Numbered from the stretch's first letter, positions 20,801 through 28,605 are shown. The stretch is 64,000 nucleotides of DNA from Gloeomargarita sp. SKYB120 (GCA_025062155.1 JANXAM010000004.1:67160-131159), one strand, 5' to 3'. Translations and numbers: made by a program. Notes: generated by a model not told the origin, from the sequence alone.

Positions 20801-20868
20801 TAGGAAGGGGAAAGATGCCATGGATCAACATCCAGCGGGCCAGTGCTGGGCAATCAAATTCCTTGATA

Positions 20869-21614
20869 TAGCTAAAAACACTTAGTCTGACGTAGAATAA
20901 GGGTGATAGGTTACGGAGTGATGTCTATGCCTTACAGCACAGACTTACGTCAGAAAGCCATTGAAGCGGTCTTGGGGGGTGCAACACTCGTCGAAGTGAG
21001 ATATCGCACGTTACAACGCTGGCTCAAGCAATGGTCTGAAACCCGGTTACCAAAAGGGGCATAGTCATAAATTTCGCAAGTTTGTCGAAGCAAATTCCAG
21101 TCTGACCCAAAAGGAAATGGCGGCTAGTATGACGATTTGTAGGGCGCTTAAAAGACGAGCAAGAGCGGCAAGCATATCTCGGGAAAATGAAGGATGTGAA
21201 GTCGGAAGAAGTCGTCTACATAGACCAATCCGGCATTGACCAGCGAGCAAAAGGTGAAAGGGTTTATGGGAAGAAGGCGGGTGGGATATGATGGGTGGTG
21301 ATTATCTCGGGAGACTCATCGAGCCATTAACCTGGATAGGGAGCTGCAATTTACAGGTAGTTTTGACTTGGTTGACGGAGTGGTTATTACCAGTGATTGG
21401 TCCTGGTAAAAAGATAGTGATGGACAGGCGGCGGTTAGGCAAGTGGTGGAAGCGGCTGGGTGTGAGTTATTCACCCGATTTGAATCCAATCGAACAGGTG
21501 TGGTGTCGGATTAAGCAAAAGGTGCATAAGTTACAGGTGAGTCCAATCGAAAATCTGCAATCTTTGGTCAATGAAACTATCCGTAGCTTATGTCAAGTTT
21601 TGTGATTTTAGCTA
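20869..21614 (+). mobile_element. IS630-family insertion sequence remnant
   Basis: A 746-bp element bounded by inverted ends (TAGCTAAAAACAC at the left, revcomp TAGCTAAAATCAC at the right) and flanked by the dinucleotide TA on each side (20867-20868 and 21615-21616), the target preference of the IS630/Tc1/mariner group. Intact members are usually about 1.1 kb, so internal sequence has been lost. A second, more decayed copy of the same family lies at about 52190-52567. Confidence 0.75.
20921..21605 (+). pseudogene. IS630-type transposase, multiply disrupted
   Basis: The N-terminal helix-turn-helix part reads MSMPYSTDLRQKAIEAVL with TLQRWLKQWSETR, then stops at 21061-21063. Later pieces in other frames include VYIDQSGIDQRA (the first catalytic Asp region), a corrupted second Asp block (KKIVMDRRRLG), and the well-preserved ending SPDLNPIEQVWCRIKQKV, the third acidic block (Glu) of the DDE domain. 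The frames are broken by stops and shifts and the middle is shortened. It cannot encode an active transposase. Confidence 0.8.
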
Positions 21615-21628
21615 TAGAATGCGCTATG

Positions 21629-22012
21629 GAATCGTCTATCTTTCCACTCCCTGCGGATGTACAGGACTTTGTAGCCTGTTCCTTAGAGAGCCTGGCTGGA
21701 CAAAACGAGTCTCCCGATGTGGACACCCTGAGCAAGTGGGAGTACCAGTTAAGTAAACTGGCTGCCCTGCTGCACCAGGCCAGGCGGCAATCCCTGGTGA
21801 TGAAGTAGTTACCACCCCAAGACTTTCAGCATCAGGTGCTTACCAAGCTATGCCACACCAACACTCGCCTGGACAAAGCGGCTAGGTACGGATGTGCGGG
21901 CTACCGTCCAACAGGTGATTTACCGTCAGCCGCACAGTGATTGTTGCAGTGGTCACGGCGGTTGTCTTTGCCTTGCTCCGGCCCCAATAAAAAGTGAAAT
22001 TGCTTTTGGGGT
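21629..22012 (+). pseudogene. decayed small hypothetical gene
   Basis: Starts with an ATG 15 bp after the IS630 right end and reads MESSIFPLPADVQDFVACS then WEYQLSKLAALLHQARRQ before an amber codon at 21806-21808. The frame continues sensibly past it (PPQDFQHQVLTKLCHTNTRL), and after a one-base shift continues with TDVRATVQQVIYRQPHSD to a stop near 22012. One nonsense codon and one frameshift therefore seem to split a former gene of about 125 codons. I do not recognise the family. Confidence 0.4.
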
Positions 22013-22140
22013 GTAAGTAAGAAAAGCCTGCGGGCCGCGCGCCGCAGTCGAAAAAAGTCCCAAAAAGTACCTAAGTGGCGGGACTAGCGGCAATTCTAAA
22101 CTTTTTGTGATTTGCCCCCCACGTGCCATTATTCGACTCC

Positions 22141-22509
22141 CTACGAAGGACAGTAAGCAAGCTGCAAAGACTGGGCAACTGTCAGGAGACGTTTATCCCT
22201 TGTCCAAAGCTGGTATTGCGTCTGGGCTGTCGCAGCTAGCAGGTGAGCATCTACCCAGCCAATCCCACTCCCCATGAGTTGATGCCGCTCGACAAAATCT
22301 AACACTCGCTCATGACTCACTAGGGGAAGACTAGGTAAGTCCCGCAGAAAACTCAAGACTCGGTGGCGATTCTTGAAATTACCCAGCGCTAGTTCACCGA
22401 TAATCATTTCGTGGATGCACACACGGCTTGTTTCTAACAGGTTTCTCAGCACGGGATTACCACTACGGAAGTAGTCAATCCAGATAGATGTGTCAACGAC
22501 TATCTTCAT
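22141..22509 (-). CDS. vapC: PIN-domain ribonuclease toxin, VapC family
   Basis: A 122-aa PIN-domain protein, the usual VapC size. The acidic active-site residues are in place: Asp6 in VVDTSIWID, Glu39 in MIIGELALG, Asp87 in GIGWVDAHLLAA and Asp105 in LWTRDKRL. VapC toxins cleave specific RNAs, often tRNAs, when released from their antitoxin. The start overlaps the end of the upstream antitoxin-like gene by 17 bp, the normal toxin-antitoxin arrangement. It is the only apparently intact module in this decayed accessory region, which fits selection for keeping the pair together. Confidence 0.88.
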   Translation of the reverse strand: MKIVVDTSIWIDYFRSGNPVLRNLLETSRVCIHEMIIGELALGNFKNRHRVLSFLRDLPSLPLVSHERVLDFVERHQLMGSGIGWVDAHLLAATAQTQYQLWTRDKRLLTVAQSLQLAYCPS

Positions 22510-22720
22510 GCAGGCTATCCCACCGGCGACGGGGTATGTCTTGCAAATCCGGTTCAGTTCCTTCTAACTCCAACAGGGCTTGTGCCGCTTGCTTTGCCCG
22601 CATCTCCGGCGCATATTCTTCCACAATGGTTACTAGGACGCGAGCCGCTGCAATGTCCGGTTGCTCGCCTACCCAGTGAATCTGTCCATCCCTGTAAATC
22701 GCTTCGTAGGTTTTCATCAT
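22493..22720 (-). CDS. VapB-like antitoxin
   Basis: A 75-aa protein directly upstream of and overlapping vapC, so most likely its antitoxin. The N-terminus MMKTYEAIYRDGQIHWV resembles the short beta-strand start of small cyanobacterial antitoxins. The C-terminal half is acidic and helical (MRAKQAAQALLELEGTEPDL), suited to wrapping and inhibiting the toxin. No classical AbrB or ribbon-helix-helix motif is obvious. The start ATGATG overlaps the stop of the preceding short gene. Such antitoxins usually repress their own operon; no operator was identified here. Confidence 0.7.
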   Translation of the reverse strand: MMKTYEAIYRDGQIHWVGEQPDIAAARVLVTIVEEYAPEMRAKQAAQALLELEGTEPDLQDIPRRRWDSLHEDSR

Positions 22721-22908
22721 ACCGTCCCTTGTTGAACAAGACGCTCAATCAACTGCTTGAAGTCACTTTCTATGTCATAAACGGAAGTCAACTCAGCAAA
22801 TGCCCAGCGGCCATAGATGCCCAGCCTGTTGACTCCAGGAACCCACAGGGTGCGCATCGTTGTTGCCTTCCCCTTGGCATCTTCGAAGACAACCGTTGCT
22901 CTAATCAT
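22717..22908 (-). pseudogene. C-terminal fragment of a type III restriction enzyme (Res-like) subunit
   Basis: A 63-codon frame whose stop overlaps the antitoxin start. The stretch TLWVPGVNRLGIYGRWAFAE and the following DIESDFKQLIERL resemble the extreme C-terminus of Res-type DEAD helicase/nuclease subunits of type III restriction systems. No helicase motifs remain upstream; a MITE lies 100 bp further. It looks like the surviving tail of a lost restriction gene. It still has an ATG and could be translated as the first cistron of the toxin-antitoxin operon. Family resemblance is from memory and moderate. Confidence 0.45.
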
Positions 22909-23010
22909 ACAGGCGGAACCCAGTTGGGCGACTCATCTACCGCTAGGAGCAAGTAGTACTGTCATGCAACGGGCACCTACTGCACCAGGGCCTTTGCTAC
23001 GGGACTTCTA

Positions 23011-23109
23011 TAGCCGAGCCATCTATGGTTGTCAGCCCTAGGGTCCCAGAGCACGGCCCCGCCTTTGGGTTTTCTCTCCTCTCTCTGACAAACTAAAGCA
23101 GCTTAGCTA
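23011..23109. mobile_element. 99-bp MITE, copy A
   Basis: A non-coding 99-bp element flanked by TA (23009-23010 and 23110-23111), starting TAGCCGAGC and ending GCTTAGCTA. Internal sequence is clearly related to copy B at 23525-23623: both carry tctat near the left end, gggttttc in the middle and ctgacaaact near the right end. Equal length and matching ends mark them as one family. Confidence 0.7.
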
Positions 23110-23191
23110 TAGCGCTTTGCCAGCCAGCAATCGCTTTAGGTGTCCAAGGGGCATCCCCAATCTACCCAGCCTAGCGTTATTGGTTAGGGGG

Positions 23192-23758
23192 TTAAGCCTG
23201 GTGAATCGCTGTCAGAACCTTTTGCTGCAAAGACGATTCCAGTGCCGTCCAAATCCGACGCTTTACTGCTGGGGGCCAATCGCGAAGCCAATCCAAACAG
23301 ATTTCCGCTAGAGCTTCTGGTGAGTCTTGACAGGTTTCCAGCAAGCGAACCACAGCTTCAACGTCAGCAAGTGTGGGTTTGCGCCAGGGTTTGGGTTCGT
23401 ACAGTCGCAAATCTCGCAGGGGTACCCGGTGAGTAATAGCTTTCCACTGGGATGAGTCCAGCACGGCTGTATCTCCCTGCAGCGCCTTCACAAATAACCC
23501 CTGCCCTTGGTGGGCCCGCGTCTATAGCTAAGCTATCTATACTGGTCATCTTCTAGGTTGCAGGGCGCAGCTTCGGCTTGGGTTTTCCTATCATCGCCCT
23601 GACAAACTGAAGCGGCTCAGCTATAGGACGCGCTTCAGCTTTCCATCAGCTCCGACGTAAACTACTCGCGCACCCGATGTAATTTCTGCGGCAACTTGCA
23701 AATGAGGGTCCCCAGAGTCCCCATGTACTGCATTTTGTGCTTCTGTGGCCCTATTCAT
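23192..23758 (-). pseudogene. unknown gene split by MITE insertion
   Basis: Reading the minus strand, a 45-codon frame from 23758 runs through ITSGARVVYVGADGKLKR and is ended at 23621-23623 by a TAG supplied by the terminus of MITE copy B. On the other side of the MITE a frame resumes with QGQGLFVKALQGDTAVLD and HRVPLRDLRLYEPKPWRK and ends at 23192, about 99 codons from a GTG. Joined without the MITE the two parts differ by a one-base shift, so decay continued after or before insertion. The family is unknown to me; the wording resembles C-termini of cyanobacterial plasmid or island replication proteins. Confidence 0.45.
23525..23623. mobile_element. 99-bp MITE, copy B
   Basis: A 99-bp element flanked by TA (23523-23524 and 23624-23625), starting TAGCTAAGC and ending CAGCTA. 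It is inserted inside a former minus-strand gene and its right end provides that gene's stop codon. Similar in length, ends and interior to copy A. Confidence 0.7.
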
Positions 23759-24068
23759 CGGCGTTTTAGGATTGTAACTCTTCCTGTTACCCAGAGTCCC
23801 CGCGAGACTCCCCAGCGTCCCCGTTGGCCAACCCGGGTAAAGTCTTGGGAGATGTCGGTGGGGCTAATGGGAACTCCCCGGTGACCCCAAGATTTGCGCA
23901 GAGTCCCCGTTCTACAGCAGGCTTAACATCGGCGTTTCCGACGTTATTGTCATTACACGGTGACCCTGGTGACCCTTCTTTCCAACTCAGCCCCCAAATG
24001 AATGTCGTGACTGTATCTTGTCCACTCGTCCGAGAGCGCCGCCACCCGCCCGGCCACAAGACGCCGGT

Positions 24069-24170
24069 TCATCGGCTATCGGCTACCCCTAAGCCCCGCC
24101 AGTGAAACCGCGCCTGTAAACGCCCATTGGAGTTAATGAGTACCACCGCCCCCTTGGGCGCCCGCTTCAT
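24069..24170 (-). pseudogene. N-terminal fragment of a tyrosine-type integrase
   Basis: A 33-codon frame from an ATG at 24170 reads MKRAPKGAVVLINSNGRLQ then ARFHWRG and soon stops. This strongly resembles the N-terminus of cyanobacterial phage/island integrases, which open with a KGxVxxxxxxGRLxLRFR beta-hairpin. The catalytic domain is gone: downstream sequence (23760-24068) is open only in short pieces with repeated GDSG / GDAG wording. It starts 149 bp beyond the 3' end of tRNA-Gly and has the same orientation, as island integrases usually do. Confidence 0.5.
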
Positions 24171-24181
24171 CGGTGTAACCC

Positions 24182-24263
24182 TACACTTGACTACACCAAT
24201 CTTACACCCAAAATCCTGTAACACACTACGGTTTTGTACTAATCCTTACTTTTGATGTACTAA
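24182..24263. repeat. phased short repeats between integrase fragment and tRNA-Gly
   Basis: TACAC occurs at 24182, 24192 and 24203 (10 and 11 bp apart), and its complement GTGTA at 24173. TGTACTAA occurs at 24235 and again at 24256, exactly 21 bp apart. Helically phased repeats between an integrase start and a tRNA 3' end would suit arm-type recombinase sites or iterons. Function is inferred from position only. Confidence 0.45.
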
Positions 24264-24318
24264 CAGCGTTTTCGGCTAGAGTCTCGTCTGGTACGGGTTT
24301 TGGCGGTTTGATGGGGGA

Positions 24319-24390
24319 AGCGGGCGATGGGACTCGAACCCACGACGTTCAGCTTGGGAAGCTGACATTCTACCACTGAATTACGCCCGC
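24319..24390 (-). tRNA. tRNA-Gly, anticodon CCC
   Basis: The minus strand folds as a full cloverleaf. The acceptor stem GCGGGCG pairs with CGCCCGC, the D-loop carries GGTAGAAT, and the anticodon stem TCAGC/GCTGA encloses the loop TTCCCAA, giving anticodon CCC. The T-arm is GTGGG TTCGAGT CCCAT and the discriminator is T. CCA is not encoded. The 3' end faces the decayed island and integrase fragment, making this the probable attachment site. Confidence 0.95.
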
Positions 24391-24420
24391 AACTTTCTTT
24401 TATCTATCGTAGCATCTAGC

Positions 24421-25719
24421 CTACTTGGAGAGTTGCGGACAGGTAATCAACACCTTGTCCACACGGTTACCGTCCATATCTACAATTTCAAACTCCAAGC
24501 CAGCCCACTCAAAATGCTCCGCCACCCGGGGAATGTGCCCCAAATGGTCAATGATTAACCCAGCCAGGGTGTGGTACGAGCGGTTTTCGGGCAGTTCGGG
24601 AATGTTAAACAGTTCCTGGAATTTCTCGATCCCCATCAGTCCATCCACCAGCCAAGAACCGTCCTCTCGCTGAATGGCTGTGGGTTCGTCCTCGTCGTCG
24701 GTGGAGGGAATCTCGCCAATGATCGCCTCCAGGATGTCCTTGAAGGTCACCAGCCCCTGGACCACGCCGTACTCGTCCACCACCAGCGCCATTGGCGAAC
24801 CGGATTGCCGTAGCAATTCCAACACCTTGAGCACGTGAGTGTTTTCTGGGACGTAAAGGGGGGGACTCAGGTGCTGGGTTAGGTCAAAGGGTTCTCCTCG
24901 CAATGCCTGGGCTAGCAAGTCCTGGGTGGATACAATTCCCACCACATGGTCCAAATCTCCCTGGCACACCGGAAATCGAGAATAGCTGTGGTTGCAAATT
25001 TCCTCTTGGTTTTTGCTGGGGGGGTCCTCCAGGTCAAGCCACACAATGTCGGGGCGGGGGGTCATCAGGGCGCTGATGCGCAGTTCATCCAACCGAAAAA
25101 CCCGCTCGACCAAATCCTGCTCTGACTCAGCAAACGTTCCAGCTTCTGTGCCCTGCTGCAAAAGGAGTTTGATTTCCTCTTCGGAAACCTGGGGTTCCCG
25201 CACTGGCTGAATCCCCATTAGGGTCAAAATGGCCTGGGCCGACCAGCTCAAGATGGCAATCAACGGCGCCATCACCCGCGAAAGCCAGGAAAGCGGCGCA
25301 GCCACGAGCATGGCAATCGGTTCGGGATAGCTTAGCCCCACCTGCTTGGGCACCAGTTCCCCAAAAATTAGGGCAATGTAGGTGCTGCCGATAGCCACTA
25401 GCAGCGTGGAAAGCACATGGGCGTAGGGCGACAAAACCGGAATCTGGGCTAGACTGGCTTGCAGGTGATTGCCCAGCGTCGCTTCCCCAAACGCACCAAT
25501 CAAAATGCCCACCAACGTAATCACGATTTGGATGGTGGACAACATGCGGGTGGGATGGCCGGCAAGGTCCAAAACCAGTTGGGCGCGATGGTCGCCTTCG
25601 TTTGCCTGTTGCTGGAGCCGGGTTTTGCGAGCCGACAGGATCGCCAGTTCTGACATGGCAAATAGACCGTTAATAAGCGTCAGAACCAGGATCAGGCCAA
25701 GCGCAGACCAACTGTTCAT
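24421..25719 (-). CDS. CNNM/HlyC-CorC family membrane protein (DUF21 plus CBS pair)
   Basis: A 432-aa membrane protein of the hemolysin C / CorC / CNNM group, implicated in magnesium or cobalt transport. The N-terminal DUF21 region (about 1-190) has several transmembrane segments (MNSWSALGLILVLTLINGLF, IQIVITLVGILIGAFGEATL). Two CBS domains follow (MTPRPDIVWLD onwards), then the C-terminal CorC_HlyC domain (IGEIPSTDDED, then FNIPELPENRSYHTLAGLI). The frame is open another 78 codons upstream, but that sequence is not membrane-like and MNSW... is the conventional start. It is divergent from ktrB with only 36 bp between the starts, so control of the two cation transport genes may be linked. Confidence 0.9.
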   Translation of the reverse strand: MNSWSALGLILVLTLINGLFAMSELAILSARKTRLQQQANEGDHRAQLVLDLAGHPTRMLSTIQIVITLVGILIGAFGEATLGNHLQASLAQIPVLSPYAHVLSTLLVAIGSTYIALIFGELVPKQVGLSYPEPIAMLVAAPLSWLSRVMAPLIAILSWSAQAILTLMGIQPVREPQVSEEEIKLLLQQGTEAGTFAESEQDLVERVFRLDELRISALMTPRPDIVWLDLEDPPSKNQEEICNHSYSRFPVCQGDLDHVVGIVSTQDLLAQALRGEPFDLTQHLSPPLYVPENTHVLKVLELLRQSGSPMALVVDEYGVVQGLVTFKDILEAIIGEIPSTDDEDEPTAIQREDGSWLVDGLMGIEKFQELFNIPELPENRSYHTLAGLIIDHLGHIPRVAEHFEWAGLEFEIVDMDGNRVDKVLITCPQLSK

Positions 25720-25755
25720 GTATAAAGGGTTAGGAAGCCACCCTAGTACCCCATT

Positions 25756-27075
25756 ATGACCCCAGCCCGCACCATTTGTCTCGGTTTTCTGCTGGTAATT
25801 AGCGTGGGGACACTCCTGCTCGTTGGCCCCTGGGCCACCCAAACCCACCAGTGGAGCGATCCGGTAACCGCCCTGTTTACCGCTACTTCCGCCGTTTGTG
25901 TCACGGGACTTTCGGTGGTAGATGTTGGTACATATTACTCGCTGTTTGGACAAATCATACTGCTGTTGTTAGTGCAAATTGGCGGTTTGGGTTACATGAC
26001 CTCCATGACCCTGTTGTTCATGGCGTTGGGGCGGCGGTTCCGGCTCAAGGATAAGTTAGCCATCCAGCACGCCCTGGACCAGAGTGGCATTGGCGGGATT
26101 CAGGGGCTATTGCGGTTGATCCTGGCGGCGACAGTGCTGATTGAGACGCTGGGGGCACTGGCCCTGTGGTCGGTGTTCCGGCGGGAATATGGCTGGGGAC
26201 GGGGGCTATGGCTGGCAGTTTTTCACAGCGTCAGCGCCTTTAACAACGCCGGGTTTAGTTTGTTTCCCGACAGTTTAATGCGCTATCAACGGTCGGGACC
26301 GGTAGTGGGGGTGGTTTCGGCCTTGATCATGCTGGGGGGCATCGGTTATCCGGTGCTGTCGGACCTGTGGCATTGGTTCCGGCGGCGCCAGGCGGTGAGT
26401 CTCAATACCAAAGTGGTGTTGACGACCAGCGGGTTTCTCTGGGCCGTAGGGATGCTCCTACTTTGGGCGGTCGAGGTGCGCAACCCGGCCACTTTGGGGC
26501 GCTTACCCCTGGCCGGCCAGTGGTGGGCGGCTTGGTTCCACAGCGTCACGCCCCGGACTGCCGGTTTCAACACAATTGATGTGGGGCAAATGACGGTGAC
26601 CGGACTGGTCATTACTATGGTGTTGATGTTTATCGGCGCCAGTCCAGGGGGAACCGGCGGGGGCATCAAAACGACCACTGTGCGGGTGCTGGTGCGAGCC
26701 ACGCGGACCATTCTGCGGGGCCATGAGGAAGTGATTATGTACGAACGGGAAATCCCGCCGGTGCTGATTTACAAAGCCATTGCTGTGCTCATCGGGTCGC
26801 TGGGAGTGGTAATGCTGATGGTGACTTTGTTATCCATCACCGAGGCTGGCCAGGACCACGGGTTTTTGGCGCTGTTGTTTGAGGTGGTGTCGGCATTTGG
26901 CACAGTTGGGCTGTCTACTGGCATCACTGGGCAGTTGACGGTTCCAGGCAAGTTGTTGATCGCGGTGACGATGTACGTGGGACGGGTGGGGGTGTTGTTG
27001 CTGATGGCGGCCATCGTCAGTGAACCCCGCCCCCTGCGCACCCATTACCCCGAAGAGACTTTTTTGGTAGGGTAG
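25756..27075 (+). CDS. ktrB: KtrB-type potassium uptake channel subunit
   Basis: A 439-aa member of the TrkH/KtrB superfamily, the membrane pore of a sodium-dependent potassium uptake system. Four M1-P-M2 repeats can be traced. Selectivity-filter segments include TSAVCVTGLSV near 45, VSAFNNAGFSLF near 165, TPRTAGFNTID near 270 and VSAFGTVGLSTG near 380. Each carries the conserved glycine. The GASPGGTGGGIKTTT stretch, in the gating-loop region between the third and fourth repeats, is typical of the family. The ktrA gene follows after 22 bp. In cyanobacteria Ktr is important for adaptation to hyperosmotic stress. Confidence 0.93.
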   Translation: MTPARTICLGFLLVISVGTLLLVGPWATQTHQWSDPVTALFTATSAVCVTGLSVVDVGTYYSLFGQIILLLLVQIGGLGYMTSMTLLFMALGRRFRLKDKLAIQHALDQSGIGGIQGLLRLILAATVLIETLGALALWSVFRREYGWGRGLWLAVFHSVSAFNNAGFSLFPDSLMRYQRSGPVVGVVSALIMLGGIGYPVLSDLWHWFRRRQAVSLNTKVVLTTSGFLWAVGMLLLWAVEVRNPATLGRLPLAGQWWAAWFHSVTPRTAGFNTIDVGQMTVTGLVITMVLMFIGASPGGTGGGIKTTTVRVLVRATRTILRGHEEVIMYEREIPPVLIYKAIAVLIGSLGVVMLMVTLLSITEAGQDHGFLALLFEVVSAFGTVGLSTGITGQLTVPGKLLIAVTMYVGRVGVLLLMAAIVSEPRPLRTHYPEETFLVG

Positions 27076-27097
27076 AGCTAGGGACCCGAGGGAGCGC

Positions 27098-27796
27098 ATG
27101 CAGGCGTTTTGGCAGCGCCGTCGCCACCAGCAGGGGCGCCAGTTTGGGGTCATTGGCCTGGGACGCTTTGGCCGGTCGGTCTGCCGTACCCTCAAGAGCA
27201 TGGGCTGCGAAGTCCTAGGGGCGGACAAAAGGGAAGACCTGGTGGCGGCCATTGTGGAAGAAGGGATTGTGGACCATGCAGTGGAACTGGACACCACAGA
27301 CCCCAACGCCTTGAAGGAAGCGGGCTTTTTTGAATTTGAAACGGTGATTGTCGCCATCGGCAACTACATCGAACAGAGCGTGATCACCACCTTAAATTTG
27401 CGCGAAGCCAACGTGCCGAATATCATTGCCAAGGCATCATCGGACATTCACGGGCGGTTGCTGGAGAAAGTGGGAGCCACCCGCGTGGTTTACCCAGAAA
27501 AACAAATGGGGGAACAACTGGCCCGCTCCCTGGTGCGTCCCAACATCATCGAGCGGCTGGAGGTAGACCCGGAAAACAGCATCGTGGAGGTGCGGGTGCC
27601 GCCGGCATTCGTGGGCAAAAGTATCGTGGACCTGAAGCTGCGCAACGAGTACGGGATCAGCGTGATTGCTGTGGGTCGTCCCGGTTCCCATTTTGAAATC
27701 AATCCCAACCCGACAGCGCCCCTGGAAGAGGGCATGATGATGTGGGTGATTGGCAGCAACCACGACCTGAACCGGCTGATGGATTTGACCCAATGA
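27098..27796 (+). CDS. ktrA: KtrA-type regulatory subunit (RCK, NAD/ATP-binding)
   Basis: A 232-aa cytoplasmic RCK protein that forms a ring under KtrB and gates it in response to bound nucleotide. The N-terminal Rossmann motif GVIGLGRFGRSVCRTL is followed by DKREDLV, where the acidic residue binds the nucleotide ribose. The C-terminal RCK_C domain (about 150-225) includes VGKSIVDLKLRNEYGISVIA. Size is normal. Its stop overlaps the start of the next gene (ATGA), so the lipoprotein gene is probably translated from the same message. Confidence 0.93.
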   Translation: MQAFWQRRRHQQGRQFGVIGLGRFGRSVCRTLKSMGCEVLGADKREDLVAAIVEEGIVDHAVELDTTDPNALKEAGFFEFETVIVAIGNYIEQSVITTLNLREANVPNIIAKASSDIHGRLLEKVGATRVVYPEKQMGEQLARSLVRPNIIERLEVDPENSIVEVRVPPAFVGKSIVDLKLRNEYGISVIAVGRPGSHFEINPNPTAPLEEGMMMWVIGSNHDLNRLMDLTQ

Positions 27797-28605
27797 AGCG
27801 CCTGGCGCTGGTGCTGTTAGGGCTAGGGCTGGCAGGTTGCACGAACCTCCAGACAACAAAGGCTCCTCCCAAATTGGCTATTGAACAGTCTGTCCCCACA
27901 ACAACCAGGACGGCAAGAGTGCTCGCGGTACCTACCCAGTTGGTCAAAACTGCCAGCCTGTCCCTGCAAGTCGCGGATGCCACTGCCGCCAGCCAACGGG
28001 CCATCACTTGGGTGCGTCAAGCCGGTGGGGAGCTGTTGAACTTGGAAGACAGCGGCATGGTGGGGGACGTGCGCCGGTTAAGTTTGGAACTGCAAGTGCC
28101 CGCTCCTCAGTTGGAAACCATGCTGGAGCGTTTGACAACGTTGGGCACCCTGGAGAGCCGGCAAGTGACCGCCGAAGACGTGAGCGACCAACTGGTGGAT
28201 TTGAACGCCCGCCTGCGCAATCTCCGCCGGACGGAAGCGATGCTGCTGAAGATCATGGAGCGCTCTGGTTCAGTCGGGGACGTGCTCAAGGTGGCTCAGG
28301 AGGTCGCTCGCGTGCGGGAGCAGATTGAGCAGTTGGACGCCCAGCGGGTGAACCTGCAAAACCGCGTGCGCTACGCCCGGATTCAGGTGCAACTGGCGGC
28401 TACCCAAGTGAAAGCGCCTTCTCTGGGTGACCGTCTGGGGGAAACTTGGGGACAGGCCACGAGTGCTCTGAGTCAGTTCACTACCGGCGTTCTCCAAATC
28501 GCCCTGTGGACGGTGGTGTTTAGTCCCTACTGGCTCCCAACCGGCCTAGGGCTTCGGTGGTTCTACCGCGTACTCCGGCAACGACGCCCCTCGCCCGGCC
28601 CCTAA
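27793..28605 (+). CDS. DUF4349 lipoprotein
   Basis: A 270-aa predicted lipoprotein. The N-terminus MKRLALVLLGLGLAGC has a lipobox (LAGC) for acylation at Cys16. The middle (about 55-220) matches the DUF4349 pattern: beta-strand TASLSLQVADATAA, then paired helices with VARVREQIEQLDAQRVNLQN that look coiled-coil. Near the C-terminus is one transmembrane segment (VLQIALWTVVFSPYWL) and a basic tail. The ATG at 27793 is chosen because it gives the signal sequence and overlaps the ktrA stop by 4 bp. Function is unknown; the coupling to ktrBA hints at an envelope or osmotic role, which is inference. Confidence 0.85.
   Translation: MKRLALVLLGLGLAGCTNLQTTKAPPKLAIEQSVPTTTRTARVLAVPTQLVKTASLSLQVADATAASQRAITWVRQAGGELLNLEDSGMVGDVRRLSLELQVPAPQLETMLERLTTLGTLESRQVTAEDVSDQLVDLNARLRNLRRTEAMLLKIMERSGSVGDVLKVAQEVARVREQIEQLDAQRVNLQNRVRYARIQVQLAATQVKAPSLGDRLGETWGQATSALSQFTTGVLQIALWTVVFSPYWLPTGLGLRWFYRVLRQRRPSPGP

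Larger units (their letters stand above)
20319..24318. mobile_element. decayed accessory region next to tRNA-Gly
   Basis: Four kilobases without an intact core gene lie between the fermentation cluster and tRNA-Gly. They hold an exonuclease scrap, an IS630 remnant, three MITEs, a broken hypothetical gene, a VapBC-like pair, a restriction-enzyme tail, a split gene and an integrase N-terminus immediately 3' of the tRNA. That arrangement is typical of an old genomic island inserted at a tRNA 3' end. I could not find a duplicated tRNA 3' segment marking the distal att site, so the far boundary is uncertain. The stretch 22013-22140 shows nothing recognisable. Confidence 0.45.

Noticed and set aside
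20818-20830. GCCATGGATCAAC occurs near both IS630 remnants (also at 52566)
   Set aside because: A 13-base match is expected many times by chance in 64 kb, and its position relative to the two elements differs.
22013-22140. Small RNA in the GC-rich stretch before vapC
   Set aside because: A short GC-rich palindromic piece (gggccgcgcgcc) is present, but no promoter, terminator or known RNA fold could be supported.
23640-24068. GGGGACTCTGGG-like repeats as a CRISPR or minisatellite array
   Set aside because: The repeats are irregular in length and spacing and look like GDSG/GDAG-type codon repeats of a decayed protein gene, not repeat-spacer units.
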